Assembly (NCBI GenBank): GCA_003243455.1
Contig: QFQS01000001.1
Coordinates: forward strand, 248,001-312,000
Direction of reading: 5' to 3'
DNA: 64,000 bases
Source: Cereibacter sphaeroides
GTDB lineage: Bacteria; Pseudomonadota; Alphaproteobacteria; Rhodobacterales; Rhodobacteraceae
Of the stretch, positions 1 to 9,364 are shown in pieces; positions within the stretch are counted from its first letter, which is position 1; every line of letters starts with the position of its first letter. The position numbers were made by a program, and so were the translations under genes. The notes below the pieces were generated by a model. It was not told where the DNA came from and ran no database searches. It worked only from the letters and a program-made list of their open reading frames with translations.

Positions 1-1107
1 GCGATAAGGGATGCCGGGCAGGGGATGGCGATCACCCTTGGAATATCGCGCCCGGTTCCCTGGCGGGTGCGCGTATTGGACAACCCACCCCGGTTGGTCA
101 TGGATTTCCGCGAGGTGGACTGGACAGGCATCCGTTCTGTCGCGCAGCAATCCGACCATCTGGTCGATCTGAGGGCGGGCGTGTTTCGTCCGGGGTGGTC
201 GCGGCTGGTGATCGAGATGGACGCGCCCCTGCTGGTGAAGTCGGCCGAGATGCGAACGGGAGGCGATGCCGCACAATTGTTGCTGCAGCTCGAGCCGGCG
301 TCAGCCGAGGCCTTTGCAGAAAAGGCCGCTCAGCCCGAGCCGCCGGAATGGGCGCTGCCGGTGGCGGCCGATCTGCCGCGCCGCGATCCTGTTGCAGAGC
401 CAGGGCCGTTGGTTGTCGTGCTGGACCCTGGCCACGGCGGGATCGACCCCGGGGCAGAGCGAGACGGCACGACCGAAGCGGTGCTCATGCTGACGTTTGC
501 ACGTGAGTTAAAAGAGGCTTTCCTGCGGGCTGGGGATGCTACCGTTGTCCTGACGAGGGAAGACGATGTGTTCGTTCCGCTGGAAACGCGCATCTCCATC
601 GCCAGGGCGGCGGGGGCGACGATCTTTCTGGCTTTGCATGCCGATTCTTTGGCGGAAGGCGAAGCGGTAGGCGCCACGATCTATACTTTGGCCGACGATG
701 CAAGCGATGCCGCCGCAGCCACTCTGGCAGAACGGCATAACCGCGACGACTTGCTATCGGGGGTCGATCTGACCGGACAGGACGACCTGGTGGCGTCCGT
801 TCTTATGGATATGGCGCGGAACGAGACCACCCCCCGCACCGATGCCCTGGCCGATCATCTGGTGACGGCCATGCGCGCGGGAGACATTCGCATGCACCGC
901 ATCCCCCGGCAGGAAGCGCGCTTTTCGGTGCTGAAGTCGCCAGATATTCCTTCGGTGCTGGTCGAGTTGGGGTTCCTGTCCAGCAGCCGCGATCTGGCGC
1001 GACTGACAGATCCCGCGTGGCGGGCGCGGATGGCGCAGGCGATTGTCGCGGGCGTAAAGGCCTGGGCAATACAGGACGAGGCGCAGGCGCAACTGCGGCG
1101 GCAATAG
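1..1107 (+). CDS. amiC: N-acetylmuramoyl-L-alanine amidase, AmiC type (5' end outside window)
   Basis: Periplasmic zinc amidase that cuts the bond between N-acetylmuramic acid and L-alanine in peptidoglycan during cell separation. The frame is open to base 1, and an ATG at base 25 begins inside an AMIN-like beta domain with no signal peptide, so the true start lies upstream. Numbering from that ATG, residues 1-90 look like the AMIN targeting domain, then a proline-rich linker, then an Amidase_3 domain from about 128. Zinc ligands are visible as H137 in the LDPGHGG motif, E151 and H205 in the LHADS motif, with the usual late Glu in VLVELGFLSS. The PBP1A gene follows 86 bp downstream on the same strand, as in other Rhodobacterales. 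Confidence 0.9.
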   Translation, partial: AIRDAGQGMAITLGISRPVPWRVRVLDNPPRLVMDFREVDWTGIRSVAQQSDHLVDLRAGVFRPGWSRLVIEMDAPLLVKSAEMRTGGDAAQLLLQLEPASAEAFAEKAAQPEPPEWALPVAADLPRRDPVAEPGPLVVVLDPGHGGIDPGAERDGTTEAVLMLTFARELKEAFLRAGDATVVLTREDDVFVPLETRISIARAAGATIFLALHADSLAEGEAVGATIYTLADDASDAAAATLAERHNRDDLLSGVDLTGQDDLVASVLMDMARNETTPRTDALADHLVTAMRAGDIRMHRIPRQEARFSVLKSPDIPSVLVELGFLSSSRDLARLTDPAWRARMAQAIVAGVKAWAIQDEAQAQLRRQ

Positions 1108-1193
1108 CGAATGGGCGCGATCACGCGCGCGGGTTTTGACCCCCGTGCGCCTTTGGCTGTATAGGGTGCCGAGCAGGCTTTGGGAGTCGCTTT

Positions 1194-3746
1194 TTGGTCA
1201 GGTTCGTAGGCTCTTTCTTCGGGGGCATCTTCACAACGGTGACGTTGGGGTTGCTGTTCGTCGCGCTGTCCATCGGCGGCGTGTTCTGGATGTATGGCCG
1301 CGACCTGCCCAGCCATGAAAGCCTGGCACAATATGCGCCCGCCACCATCAGCCGGGTCTATTCGGGCGAGGGGCGGATCATCGACGAATTCGCCGAGGAA
1401 CGACGCTTGTTCACCCCGATCGAGGATATTCCCGATCTGGTGAAAGAGGCCTTCATCAGCGCGGAAGACAAGAACTTTTACCACCACAAGGGTTACGACG
1501 TGACATCGATCGCCTCGGCGGCGATGGATGCGATCACGTCGCGCGGCCAGAATGTGCGCGGCGCCTCGACCATCACGCAGCAGGTGATGAAGAACTTCCT
1601 TCTGGGCGGGGAGCGGACGGGGGAGCGCAAGATCAAGGAAATCATCCTCGCTTCGCGCATCGAAGAGACACTGAGCAAGGAGAAGATCCTTGAGCTTTAC
1701 CTGAACGAGATTTTCCTTGGCCAGAACTCGTATGGCGTGGCCGCTGCGGCGCAGACCTATTTCAACAAGTCACTGAACGAGCTAACCCCCGCCGAGGCCG
1801 CCACACTCGCCTCGATGCCCAAGGCTCCCAGCGACTACCACCCCGTGCGCAATAAGGACCGGCTGTTGGAACGCCGCGACTATGTGCTGCGCGAGATGTG
1901 GCAGAACGGCTATTTGGACGAGGCGACCTATCAAGCGGCGAAAGCATCGCCGCTGAAATCGGTCCAGAACGGCGATTACCCCGCTTTCCGGCAGGCGCTG
2001 CCGCCGCGTGACTACTTCACCGATGAGATTGGTCGGCAGTTGTCGGGCACCTTCGGCAAGCAGGAACTGTTCTCGGGCGGTCTGACCATTCGCGCGACCG
2101 TGGACCCGGACATGCAGGTGGTCGCCGCAAAGGCGCTGCGCGAGGGGCTGGAGAAATACGATCGCAGCCTTGGCGTCTGGCGCGGCACCCGCAAGGTGAT
2201 CGAGGCGTCAAAGCTTGATACCGAAGCCGACTGGCGCGCGGCCTTAGCCGCCACGGACGTGCCGCGCGACATCGAGGGCTGGCATCCGGCAGTCGTTCTG
2301 TCGCTTGGCGACAGTTCGGCCCGCATCGGGATAGAAGGTGTCGAAGAGAATGAGGACGGCCACTTCATTCCTGCTGAAGATGTGACCTGGGCGCGCAAGC
2401 GCCAGGCGGACGGGCGGCTGGGACCAAAGGCAAAGACCGCCAGCGACCTTTTGTCGGTGGGCGATGTGGTATTGGTCCGGGCCGTCACCAGCGACGACGA
2501 TGGCAGCTTCCGTCGCTGGTCGCTGCGTCAGGTGCCCGAGATCGAGGGCGCCTTCATGGCGATGGACGTGAACACCGGCCGCGTGATCGCCATGCAGGGG
2601 GGCTTCAGCTTTCAGGACAGCGAATTCAATCGCGCGACCCAGGCGCAGCGCCAGCCGGGGTCAAGCTTCAAGCCCTTCGTCTATGCGGCGGCGCTCGATT
2701 CTGGCTTTACGCCTGCCACCATCGTCATCGACGCTCCTATCGAGGTCGAGACGCCAGAGGGCATGTGGCGGCCAAAGAACGCATCGAACAAGTTCTACGG
2801 GCCTGCGCCGATGCGCACGGGAATCGAGCAAAGCCGGAACCTGATGACTGTGCGTATCGCGCAGGAAATCGGCATGGACGTTGTGGCGGGTTATGCCGAG
2901 CGGTTCGGTGTCTATGATCGCATGAACCCGTTCATCGCCAATGCGCTTGGCGCGGAAGAGACCACGCTGTTCAAGATGGTGGCGGCCTACGCGATGTTCG
3001 CCAACGGGGGCGAGCGGCTGGAGCCGACGCTGGTGGACCGCGTTCAGGACCGCTTTGGCGTCACTGTCTATCGCCATGACAAACGCGAATGCGAGAACTG
3101 TGGCGCAGGCGAACTTGGCACGGGCGAGGCGCCGCGCATCGTTTCAAACCGCGAGCGGGTCATGAACGCCATCACGGCCTATCAGTTGACCTCGATGATG
3201 GAAGGCGTCGTCCAGCGCGGCACCGGACGTGGGATCAACCTGCCGGTGCCGGTCGCGGGCAAGACCGGCACGACCAACGACGCCAAGGACGTGTGGTTCA
3301 TTGGCTTCACGTCCAACCTCGTTGCCGGTTGCTACATCGGCTATGACCAGCCGCGCAGTCTTGGCGGCGCCTCGGGTGGCGGCATGTGCGGCCCGGTGTT
3401 CCAAAGCTTCATGCAAGAGGCCGTCAAGAAATACGGCGGTTCGGAATTCGCGGTGCCTCCGGGCGGCTATTTCCGCAAGATCGACCGGTTCAGCGGGGCG
3501 ATACTGCCGGATGACGCGACCGGCGACAATGTGGTGTCAGAATACTTCCGTGAAGGCGAGGATGCTCTGTTCGGCTTTGCGGTCGTGGATGGCGGCTTTG
3601 CGATGGGGTCGAACCTGCCGCTTTTCGCGCGGGGCGAAACCGACGGCTCTGATGGTGCCGTGGCAGTGACGACCTCGACCGGCGAGCAGCGTATAATCCC
3701 TGGCAAGGCCGATTTCGGAACCGTCAGTTCCGGCGGGCTTTACTAG
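1194..3746 (+). CDS. mrcA: Penicillin-binding protein 1A (bifunctional transglycosylase/transpeptidase)
   Basis: Class A PBP of the inner membrane that polymerises glycan strands and cross-links stem peptides. The start is a TTG with GGAG 7 bases upstream; no ATG or GTG gives the expected N-terminus. A single membrane segment covers residues about 11-34. The GT51 domain shows the catalytic E91 in EDKNFY and the GASTITQQ motif. An OB-like insertion lies between the domains. The transpeptidase domain has SxxK at S490-K493, SxN at S547-N549 and KTGT from K690. At 850 aa it has the normal length for alphaproteobacterial PBP1A. Confidence 0.95.
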   Translation: MVRFVGSFFGGIFTTVTLGLLFVALSIGGVFWMYGRDLPSHESLAQYAPATISRVYSGEGRIIDEFAEERRLFTPIEDIPDLVKEAFISAEDKNFYHHKGYDVTSIASAAMDAITSRGQNVRGASTITQQVMKNFLLGGERTGERKIKEIILASRIEETLSKEKILELYLNEIFLGQNSYGVAAAAQTYFNKSLNELTPAEAATLASMPKAPSDYHPVRNKDRLLERRDYVLREMWQNGYLDEATYQAAKASPLKSVQNGDYPAFRQALPPRDYFTDEIGRQLSGTFGKQELFSGGLTIRATVDPDMQVVAAKALREGLEKYDRSLGVWRGTRKVIEASKLDTEADWRAALAATDVPRDIEGWHPAVVLSLGDSSARIGIEGVEENEDGHFIPAEDVTWARKRQADGRLGPKAKTASDLLSVGDVVLVRAVTSDDDGSFRRWSLRQVPEIEGAFMAMDVNTGRVIAMQGGFSFQDSEFNRATQAQRQPGSSFKPFVYAAALDSGFTPATIVIDAPIEVETPEGMWRPKNASNKFYGPAPMRTGIEQSRNLMTVRIAQEIGMDVVAGYAERFGVYDRMNPFIANALGAEETTLFKMVAAYAMFANGGERLEPTLVDRVQDRFGVTVYRHDKRECENCGAGELGTGEAPRIVSNRERVMNAITAYQLTSMMEGVVQRGTGRGINLPVPVAGKTGTTNDAKDVWFIGFTSNLVAGCYIGYDQPRSLGGASGGGMCGPVFQSFMQEAVKKYGGSEFAVPPGGYFRKIDRFSGAILPDDATGDNVVSEYFREGEDALFGFAVVDGGFAMGSNLPLFARGETDGSDGAVAVTTSTGEQRIIPGKADFGTVSSGGLY

Positions 3747-3821
3747 GCGCGCGGTCTTGCCCGCCGCCTGCCAAGCCGCTATCACCCGCCGCTGAACACC
3801 CCGACGACATGGAAAGACATC

Positions 3822-4949
3822 ATGCGCGCTGAGACGCAGAACAATGTCGATGCGATCGAAAAATCGCTGAACCTGCTGGCCCAGAGGATGGATTGGGAGA
3901 CCGCTCCGCACCGGCTGGAAGAGTTCAACGCCATGTTGGAGGACGGCGATCTTTGGTCGGACCCCGCGCGCGCGCAAAAGCTGATGCGCGAACGTCAGGC
4001 GCTGATGGATGCGGTTTCGACCTACAAGCATATTGAAAGTGGCCTGCGCGACAACGTCGAACTGATCGAACTGGGCGAAGCCGAAGGCGACGCCGAGATT
4101 GTGACCGAAGCCGAAGCATCCTTGCGCGAACTGGTCAAACTGGCTTCGGCAAAAGAGATCGAGGCGCTGCTGAACGGCGAGGCCGATGGCAACGACACCT
4201 ATTTGGAGGTGAACGCGGGCGCTGGCGGCACGGAAAGCTGCGACTGGGCGAACATGCTGGCGCGGATGTATGTCCGCTGGGCCGAGAAAAAGGGTTATAC
4301 AGTCGAGCTGCAAGCCGAAAGTCCGGGCGAGGAAGCGGGCATCAAGTCGGCCTCTTACAAGATCAGCGGACCGAACGCCTATGGCTGGCTGAAGTCGGAA
4401 TCGGGCGTGCATCGTCTGGTCCGCATCTCGCCCTATGACTCGGCGGCGCGGCGGCATACCTCGTTCAGCTCGATCTGGGTCTATCCGGTGGTTGACGACA
4501 ATATCGAGATCGACATTCCCGATCGCGACATTCGCATCGACACCTACCGGTCGTCCGGTGCGGGCGGGCAGCACGTGAACACCACGGACTCGGCGGTGCG
4601 GATCACCCACTTGCCCACCAATATCGTCGTGACTTCGTCGATGAAGTCGCAGCACCAGAACCGCGAGGTGGCGATGAACGCCCTGCGTTCCCGGCTGTAT
4701 CAGCTGGAACTCGACAAGCGGAACGCGGCCATCAACGCGCAGCATGAGGCCAAGGGCGATGCGGGTTGGGGCAACCAGATCCGGTCCTATGTGCTGCAAC
4801 CCTATCAGATGGTGAAGGACTTGCGCACGGGGGTCGAAACCTCGGACACCCAAGGCGTGCTGGACGGCGATCTTGATCAGTTCATGGCGGCGACGCTGGC
4901 CATGGACGTGGCAGGCATGAGCCGGGCCGAAGCCAACGCCGAGGATTGA
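3822..4949 (+). CDS. prfB: Peptide chain release factor 2
   Basis: Releases completed peptides at UGA and UAA codons. The GGQ motif that enters the peptidyl-transferase centre is at residues 248-250. The stop-codon recognition tripeptide, SPF in E. coli, reads SPY here (203-205). The frame is continuous from the ATG at 3822 (GGAAAG 5 bases upstream), so the autoregulatory +1 frameshift site known from E. coli prfB is absent. The length of 375 aa is normal for a non-frameshifted version. It follows mrcA by 75 bp, and the next gene begins 47 bp downstream. Confidence 0.96.
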   Translation: MRAETQNNVDAIEKSLNLLAQRMDWETAPHRLEEFNAMLEDGDLWSDPARAQKLMRERQALMDAVSTYKHIESGLRDNVELIELGEAEGDAEIVTEAEASLRELVKLASAKEIEALLNGEADGNDTYLEVNAGAGGTESCDWANMLARMYVRWAEKKGYTVELQAESPGEEAGIKSASYKISGPNAYGWLKSESGVHRLVRISPYDSAARRHTSFSSIWVYPVVDDNIEIDIPDRDIRIDTYRSSGAGGQHVNTTDSAVRITHLPTNIVVTSSMKSQHQNREVAMNALRSRLYQLELDKRNAAINAQHEAKGDAGWGNQIRSYVLQPYQMVKDLRTGVETSDTQGVLDGDLDQFMAATLAMDVAGMSRAEANAED

Positions 4950-4996
4950 TCGAAGCTTTCCGCTTGCCCTATCCTTGGCGGCGGGAGGATTTTGTC

Positions 4997-5803
4997 ATGT
5001 CGATCAGTGAAGGTGCCGTTGCGGCGGCTGCCGGTTCCAGGTTGTGCTTTGCCGATTTATTGCAGGCGCTGCGGGCGGGCTGGTCCGATTTTCTGGCAGC
5101 GCCGGCTTACGGGCTGTTCTTTGCCGCCTTCTATGTGTTGGGAGGGTGGGTCATTCTGGCCGCCTTCACCCAGGCGGGCCTGTTCTGGCTGATCATGCCT
5201 GCCGGCGCAGGCTTTCCCATTCTGGGTCCCTTTATCGCGGTCGGCCTATATGAAGTCAGCCGACGGCTGCAAAACGGGTTGCCGCTGAACCCGGCCCAGG
5301 TTCTGGGGGTGATCTGGGCGCAGAAGAACCGCCAGATTCCTTCGATGGCAGTCGTCGTCGTAGTGTTCTTCCTGTTCTGGAATTTCCTGGCGCACATGAT
5401 CTTTGCGCTTTTCATGGGCCTGTCGGTTATGACCAACATCTCGTCGTCGCCGGAGGTTTTTCTGACGCCGAACGGGCTGGCGATGCTGGGGCTGGGCACT
5501 GCCGTGGGTGCGGTCTTTGCCGGTGTCCTGTTCGCGATCACCGTCTTCGGCCTGCCGATGCTTCTGGATCGAGAGGTCGATTTCGTGACGGCGATGATCT
5601 CCAGTTGGGCGGCTGTGGCGGAGAACCCGGTGGTGATGCTGTGCTGGGGTGCTTTCATCGCGATGTTGCTGTTTATCGCGATGCTGCCTGGCTTTCTGGG
5701 GTTGTTCGTGGTCTTGCCGCTGCTGGGTCATGCGACCTGGCACCTTTACAAGCGTTGGAGCGATGGCGCGGGTCTGGAGTTTCCCCACGCCAGTGACGTT
5801 TAG
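4997..5803 (+). CDS. DUF2189 family integral membrane protein
   Basis: 268-aa polytopic inner-membrane protein of unknown function with about six hydrophobic segments. The pattern (GWxDFxAAPAYGLFF near the start, repeated long hydrophobic helices, GHATWHLYKR near the end) fits the DUF2189 family. An in-frame TTG overlapping the prfB stop (4946) is possible, but the ATG at 4997 has a strong GGGAGG 8 bases upstream and gives the family's usual N-terminus. Probably co-transcribed with prfB. No catalytic motif is visible. Confidence 0.8.
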   Translation: MSISEGAVAAAAGSRLCFADLLQALRAGWSDFLAAPAYGLFFAAFYVLGGWVILAAFTQAGLFWLIMPAGAGFPILGPFIAVGLYEVSRRLQNGLPLNPAQVLGVIWAQKNRQIPSMAVVVVVFFLFWNFLAHMIFALFMGLSVMTNISSSPEVFLTPNGLAMLGLGTAVGAVFAGVLFAITVFGLPMLLDREVDFVTAMISSWAAVAENPVVMLCWGAFIAMLLFIAMLPGFLGLFVVLPLLGHATWHLYKRWSDGAGLEFPHASDV

Positions 5804-5914
5804 GTGCGGCGCATCCGGCACGGCCTTAGTGCCGTTGATGAGTGCTGCCGACAGATGGACACCACTCGGCTTGACGCCTTACGCTAACTTCAGGGCATGC
5901 ATCGCGAAACGAAA

Positions 5915-5937
5915 AAGGGCACCCCGAAGGTGCCCTT
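5915..5937 (-). terminator. Intrinsic terminator of the M23/bactofilin operon
   Basis: A 9-bp perfect stem (AAGGGCACC / GGTGCCCTT) with a 5-base loop. On the minus strand it is followed by a T-run (the + strand A-run at 5912-5916), so it stops leftward transcription from bactofilin, which ends 25 bases away. Confidence 0.75.
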
Positions 5938-5961
5938 ACTGTACCATGCCGACCGCGGGAT

Positions 5962-6480
5962 TCAGATTGCGTCGGGCTTTGCCGTCAACGGCGCCGCAAT
6001 CGCGGGCGAGGGGGCCGCAAGGGCCGCCCGGCCATTTGCCAGCGGATCGTCCTGACGCTGCACCGAACCTTCGAAATGCGCGCCGCTTTCGATGGCGATG
6101 GTCTTGTGGATGATGTCTCCCTCGACCCGAGCCGTCGAGGTCAGGCGAACCTTCAGCCCGCGCACGCGACCGATCACCCGGCCATTTACCACGATGTCAT
6201 CGGCAACGATTTCGCCACGGATGGTGGCGCTTTCGCCTACGGTCAATAGGTGGGCGCGGATATCGCCCTCGACCGTGCCTTCGACCTGGATGTCGCCGCT
6301 GGTCTTGAGATTTCCGACAACGGTCAGATCCGACGACAGAACCGACGCAGCCGGTTTCGATTTGGGGGAGCTAGATGCGAAATCCATGGAGTTCTTCGGC
6401 TTGTCCTCTGCGGCCTTGGGGCGTTCCGGCTCGCTGCCTGCCTTGGGACCTGGTTCGTTGATTCTGCTTTTAGAAAACAT
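5962..6480 (-). CDS. Bactofilin cytoskeletal protein
   Basis: 172-aa bactofilin (DUF583 family): a disordered charged N-terminus (residues 1-45), then a right-handed beta-helix core with regularly spaced GDI/GEI/GRV turns (VEGTVEGDIRA, VNGRVIGRVRG), then a short flexible tail. Bactofilins self-assemble without nucleotides into membrane-associated filaments that localise cell-wall enzymes. The gene start overlaps the end of the upstream M23 peptidase gene by 11 bases, so the two are translationally linked. This pairing suggests the filament positions the peptidase, as shown for BacA and LmdC in stalked alphaproteobacteria. Confidence 0.92.
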   Translation of the reverse strand: MFSKSRINEPGPKAGSEPERPKAAEDKPKNSMDFASSSPKSKPAASVLSSDLTVVGNLKTSGDIQVEGTVEGDIRAHLLTVGESATIRGEIVADDIVVNGRVIGRVRGLKVRLTSTARVEGDIIHKTIAIESGAHFEGSVQRQDDPLANGRAALAAPSPAIAAPLTAKPDAI

Positions 6481-7816
6481 CTCGCGCCGCCTTGATGTAG
6501 GTCATGGGGTTGGTGGCATTGCCATTGACCCTGACCTCATAGTGAAGGTGATTGCCGGTCGACCGGCCCGTACTTCCCATATCACCGATACGATCCCCGC
6601 GCGAGACCCTGTCGCCGACATTCACGCGAACGCGAGACATATGGGCATAGCGGGTCTCGATACCGAAGTCGTGCTGGATCTTGACCAGCAGGCCATAACC
6701 CGATTGCGGCCCCGCGTAGATGACCACGCCATCGGCGGTCGCGTAAATGGGAGCGGCATAGCTTCCGGCCAGGTCTTGTCCCTCATGTTGGCGGCGGCCC
6801 CGCCCGAAGGGATCGTTTCGGCCGCCAAACGGTGAGGTATAACGGACGGCGGTCTTGACCGGCATCGCAAAGGGCACCTTTGAGGCTGCGATGCGATAAA
6901 GATTCATCCGGTCAAGCCCCTCAAGCACGTTCTGAGCGCGCTTTTCCTCGACAGTCGGTGCACCGCCGGGGCTTTTGGTGGAGATCGTCATCTGCCCAAT
7001 CGGGCCACCCTGGCCGGAATATCCCCGGCGTACCTGATCCAGAACCTTCTCGGGGGAAAGGCCTGCCGATTTGAACATCTTGTCCAAAGGTTCCATTGAG
7101 ACGCTGACCGCATCCTCAAGCTGGTCGAAAATTTCGTCGTTGCGCTCTTCCATCAGACGCAGGTCAAGTGCGGACTCGGCCGCCTCGTCCCGCGCTGCGG
7201 AGGCCTCGGCAAACATCGTATCACGCTCTTGCGCCGTTTCGCCAAGCGCGGCGGTCAGCACCTGCAGCGTCGCCTCGACGTCGCGCACATGGCCTTGATC
7301 CGTATTGGCGGAGCCTGTCTGTTCGGCCAGCGCAAGCGTCATCTTGTCGGACGTGGCGCGGGCATCGTCGCGCTCGGCAATGGTGCGGCGCAGGGTCTTC
7401 TGGATGACTTCGATACCCGTCTCCAGTTCCTTGCGGCGATCCTCCGATGCAAGCAGCGCCGATTGCATCTGCGATACCTGCGCCAGGGCAAGATTAAAGC
7501 GTTGCTGGGCGCGCACGGCTTCCTCGGCGCGGATGTCGCGGTCCTGCGACAGCGTGTTCAGCCGGGCCTCGTAGACGACGCCCGCGCGCTGCGCCTGTTC
7601 GCGGGCTGATCCGGCACCCAGCGAATCCATCATCAGGATGGCGGAGGCGATGATCGTCCAGGCGACAAGCATCCCACCCCCCAGAGTCGCGATTGCCTGG
7701 GTCCCGGATGATAAGCGGATGAACCTGGTTTCAGTGTCTGATTTCAGGAACAGCCTCTGTTCCGGTAACAAGCGTTCCAAAGTCGCATTAAGCCTGAAGA
7801 GGATATGCCCCGTCAC
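6470..7816 (-). CDS. Membrane-anchored M23 family metallopeptidase (LytM domain), bactofilin partner
   Basis: 448-aa inner-membrane protein with a short cytoplasmic N-terminus, one membrane segment (about residues 38-60), a long coiled coil (about 70-240) and a C-terminal LytM endopeptidase domain. Zinc-site residues are visible: H344 and D348 in HEGQD, and the HLH motif at 423-425. The predicted activity is cleavage of peptidoglycan cross-links. The frame is open further upstream to 8047, but that extension is low-complexity; the GTG at 7816 begins the typical cytoplasmic stretch (FRLNATLERLLPEQRLF). Overlap with bactofilin indicates one operon. The 200-bp region 7817-8018 upstream should hold the promoter; no confident -10/-35 pair was seen. 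Confidence 0.88.
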   Translation of the reverse strand: MTGHILFRLNATLERLLPEQRLFLKSDTETRFIRLSSGTQAIATLGGGMLVAWTIIASAILMMDSLGAGSAREQAQRAGVVYEARLNTLSQDRDIRAEEAVRAQQRFNLALAQVSQMQSALLASEDRRKELETGIEVIQKTLRRTIAERDDARATSDKMTLALAEQTGSANTDQGHVRDVEATLQVLTAALGETAQERDTMFAEASAARDEAAESALDLRLMEERNDEIFDQLEDAVSVSMEPLDKMFKSAGLSPEKVLDQVRRGYSGQGGPIGQMTISTKSPGGAPTVEEKRAQNVLEGLDRMNLYRIAASKVPFAMPVKTAVRYTSPFGGRNDPFGRGRRQHEGQDLAGSYAAPIYATADGVVIYAGPQSGYGLLVKIQHDFGIETRYAHMSRVRVNVGDRVSRGDRIGDMGSTGRSTGNHLHYEVRVNGNATNPMTYIKAARDVF

Positions 7817-8018
7817 ATTACTGTCCCGTGTTGTTTCCCCAAGGCCAGGGTGTGGCAGCCCCAGCGGGATGGAACATCCCCATGTCCATCGCTGCTGGCA
7901 GCTAACAGAGCGTCGAGGCTTCTCGCAACGGGTTTGAAAAGAACGGGGGCGAAGTGCGCCCATCCATTGGGAAATGAGCGAATTCCCGCCGATCAACTTG
8001 CGGTAATATGCGCTTGCC

Positions 8019-8843
8019 CTAAGGGAAGTTGTGGCCCTGATCGGCAAGCGGCCAATAGAAATCCGGCGGGATTCCTGCCTCGGCGCGTTTCTCTTCGTTG
8101 AAGGGCGGCTTTAGCGCGCCGTGAAAATACTTGTGGACAAGCTCATGGAACACATCCTTGGGGTCAAGATCGGCGCGCCCGCACAGAAAGTGGAACCACT
8201 TCGATCCATAGGCGACATGGCCCACCTCTTCGACATAGATGACCGACAGCGCCTCGATGGCCTGCTGTTCGCCGGATTTTCGGAAAATCTCGATCATACC
8301 GGGTGTCACGTCCAGTCCACGCGCTTCAAGCACCATTGGAACTACGGCAAGGCGACCCAGAAGATCGTCCGCGGTATCCTCGGCGGCTCGCCACATCCCG
8401 GCATGCGCGGGCAGGGCGCCGTAGTAGCTGCCCATCGCTTCCAGACAGTCGCACATCAGGTTGAAATGTTTGGCTTCTTCGTCCGCCGCCCTGACCCAGT
8501 CATCGTAAAAGCCGGGCGGCATCCGCACATCGGTAAAGCGCGCGATGATGTCCCAGTGCAGATCTACTGCGTTCAGTTCGATATGGGCGACCGCGTGCAG
8601 CAGGGCGATCCGCCCGGCAGGCGTTCCGGGGCGGCGTCGGGGCACGTCGCGGGGCGGCAAAAGCGGCGGTTCGTCTGGTCGGGCGGGACGGGCAGGGGGT
8701 TCGGCCCGGCCAAGGGGAATGGGCGTTCCAGCCTCTCGTGCCGCGAACCAACTTGCGGCGTGGCGCCGCCCCAAAGCCGTCTTCGCGCGCCCGTCTGCGG
8801 TGGTCAGCACCTCGACGGCCATTTCGGCCAAGGTCACGCTCAC
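8019..8843 (-). CDS. DUF455 family ferritin-like protein
   Basis: 274-aa protein of the DUF455 family, an all-helical ferritin-like fold. Candidate metal-binding Glu/His residues lie in helices: AHIELNAVDLHWD, DEEAKHF and EEVGHVAYG. The molecular function is not established. The chosen start is the GTG at 8841-8843, which overlaps the stop of the upstream peroxiredoxin gene (GTGA), an arrangement that favours translational coupling. The N-terminal 80 residues are rich in Arg and Pro before the conserved domain. The coupling to a thiol peroxidase hints at a redox or iron role; this is inference. Confidence 0.82.
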   Translation of the reverse strand: MSVTLAEMAVEVLTTADGRAKTALGRRHAASWFAAREAGTPIPLGRAEPPARPARPDEPPLLPPRDVPRRRPGTPAGRIALLHAVAHIELNAVDLHWDIIARFTDVRMPPGFYDDWVRAADEEAKHFNLMCDCLEAMGSYYGALPAHAGMWRAAEDTADDLLGRLAVVPMVLEARGLDVTPGMIEIFRKSGEQQAIEALSVIYVEEVGHVAYGSKWFHFLCGRADLDPKDVFHELVHKYFHGALKPPFNEEKRAEAGIPPDFYWPLADQGHNFP

Positions 8844-9301
8844 AACGCCCTCGCCGCTGCCAGCACGGCTTCGACATGACCCTTCATGCGCACCTTCGTC
8901 CAGACCTCGACCACGCGGCCCTTGCCGTCGATCAGGAAGGTCGAGCGGATGATGCCCATGTAAGTCCTGCCATACATGCTTTTCTGCCCCCAAACGTCCC
9001 ATTCTTCGCAGACGCCGCCGCTTTCGTCGGATGCAAGGATCACCCCCAGATCGTGCTTGGCCGCGAATTTGTCGTGGCTTTTCACGCTGTCCTTGGAGAT
9101 CCCGATCACGGTCACCCCTGCCGCACTGAAATCCGCAAGTGCAGCGGTAAAGCTGACAGCCTGAAGCGTGCAGGTCTGCGTGTCATCCTGGGGATAGAAA
9201 TAGACGACAACCTTGCCGGGCCGCAGGGCCGAAAGTGTGACTGTGCCGCCGCCGTTCGTTGGCAGGGTGAAATCGGGCGCGGTATCTCCCTTGGCGGGCA
9301 T
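8840..9301 (-). CDS. bcp: Thioredoxin-dependent peroxiredoxin, Bcp/PrxQ type
   Basis: 153-aa thiol peroxidase reducing hydrogen and organic peroxides in the cytoplasm. ATG at 9299-9301 with GGAG 6 bases upstream. The fold is complete (APDFTLP start, VVYFYPQDD, VWGQKSMYGRTYMGI, TFLIDGKG). The active-site loop is unusual: it reads TQTCTLQAVSF, with the peroxidatic Cys at 44. The usual Gly before that Cys is replaced, and the resolving Cys normally found five residues later is Val. The only other cysteine is C98 (GGVCEEW). The enzyme may therefore be 1-Cys or use C98. First gene of a two-gene leftward operon with DUF455. Confidence 0.9.
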   Translation of the reverse strand: MPAKGDTAPDFTLPTNGGGTVTLSALRPGKVVVYFYPQDDTQTCTLQAVSFTAALADFSAAGVTVIGISKDSVKSHDKFAAKHDLGVILASDESGGVCEEWDVWGQKSMYGRTYMGIIRSTFLIDGKGRVVEVWTKVRMKGHVEAVLAAARAL

Positions 9302-9364
9302 CGGCGGCTCCTTGCGCGGTGTCGGGGTTTTGAGTTTCCCTTGTGTTTGTAGAAAGATAAACGC

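Noticed and set aside
25..27. ATG at base 25 as the true start of the amidase
   Set aside because: It begins inside the AMIN domain without a signal peptide, and the frame is open to the window edge.
3822..3960. Programmed +1 frameshift in prfB
   Set aside because: The gene is one continuous frame from the start codon, with no in-frame UGA near codon 25.
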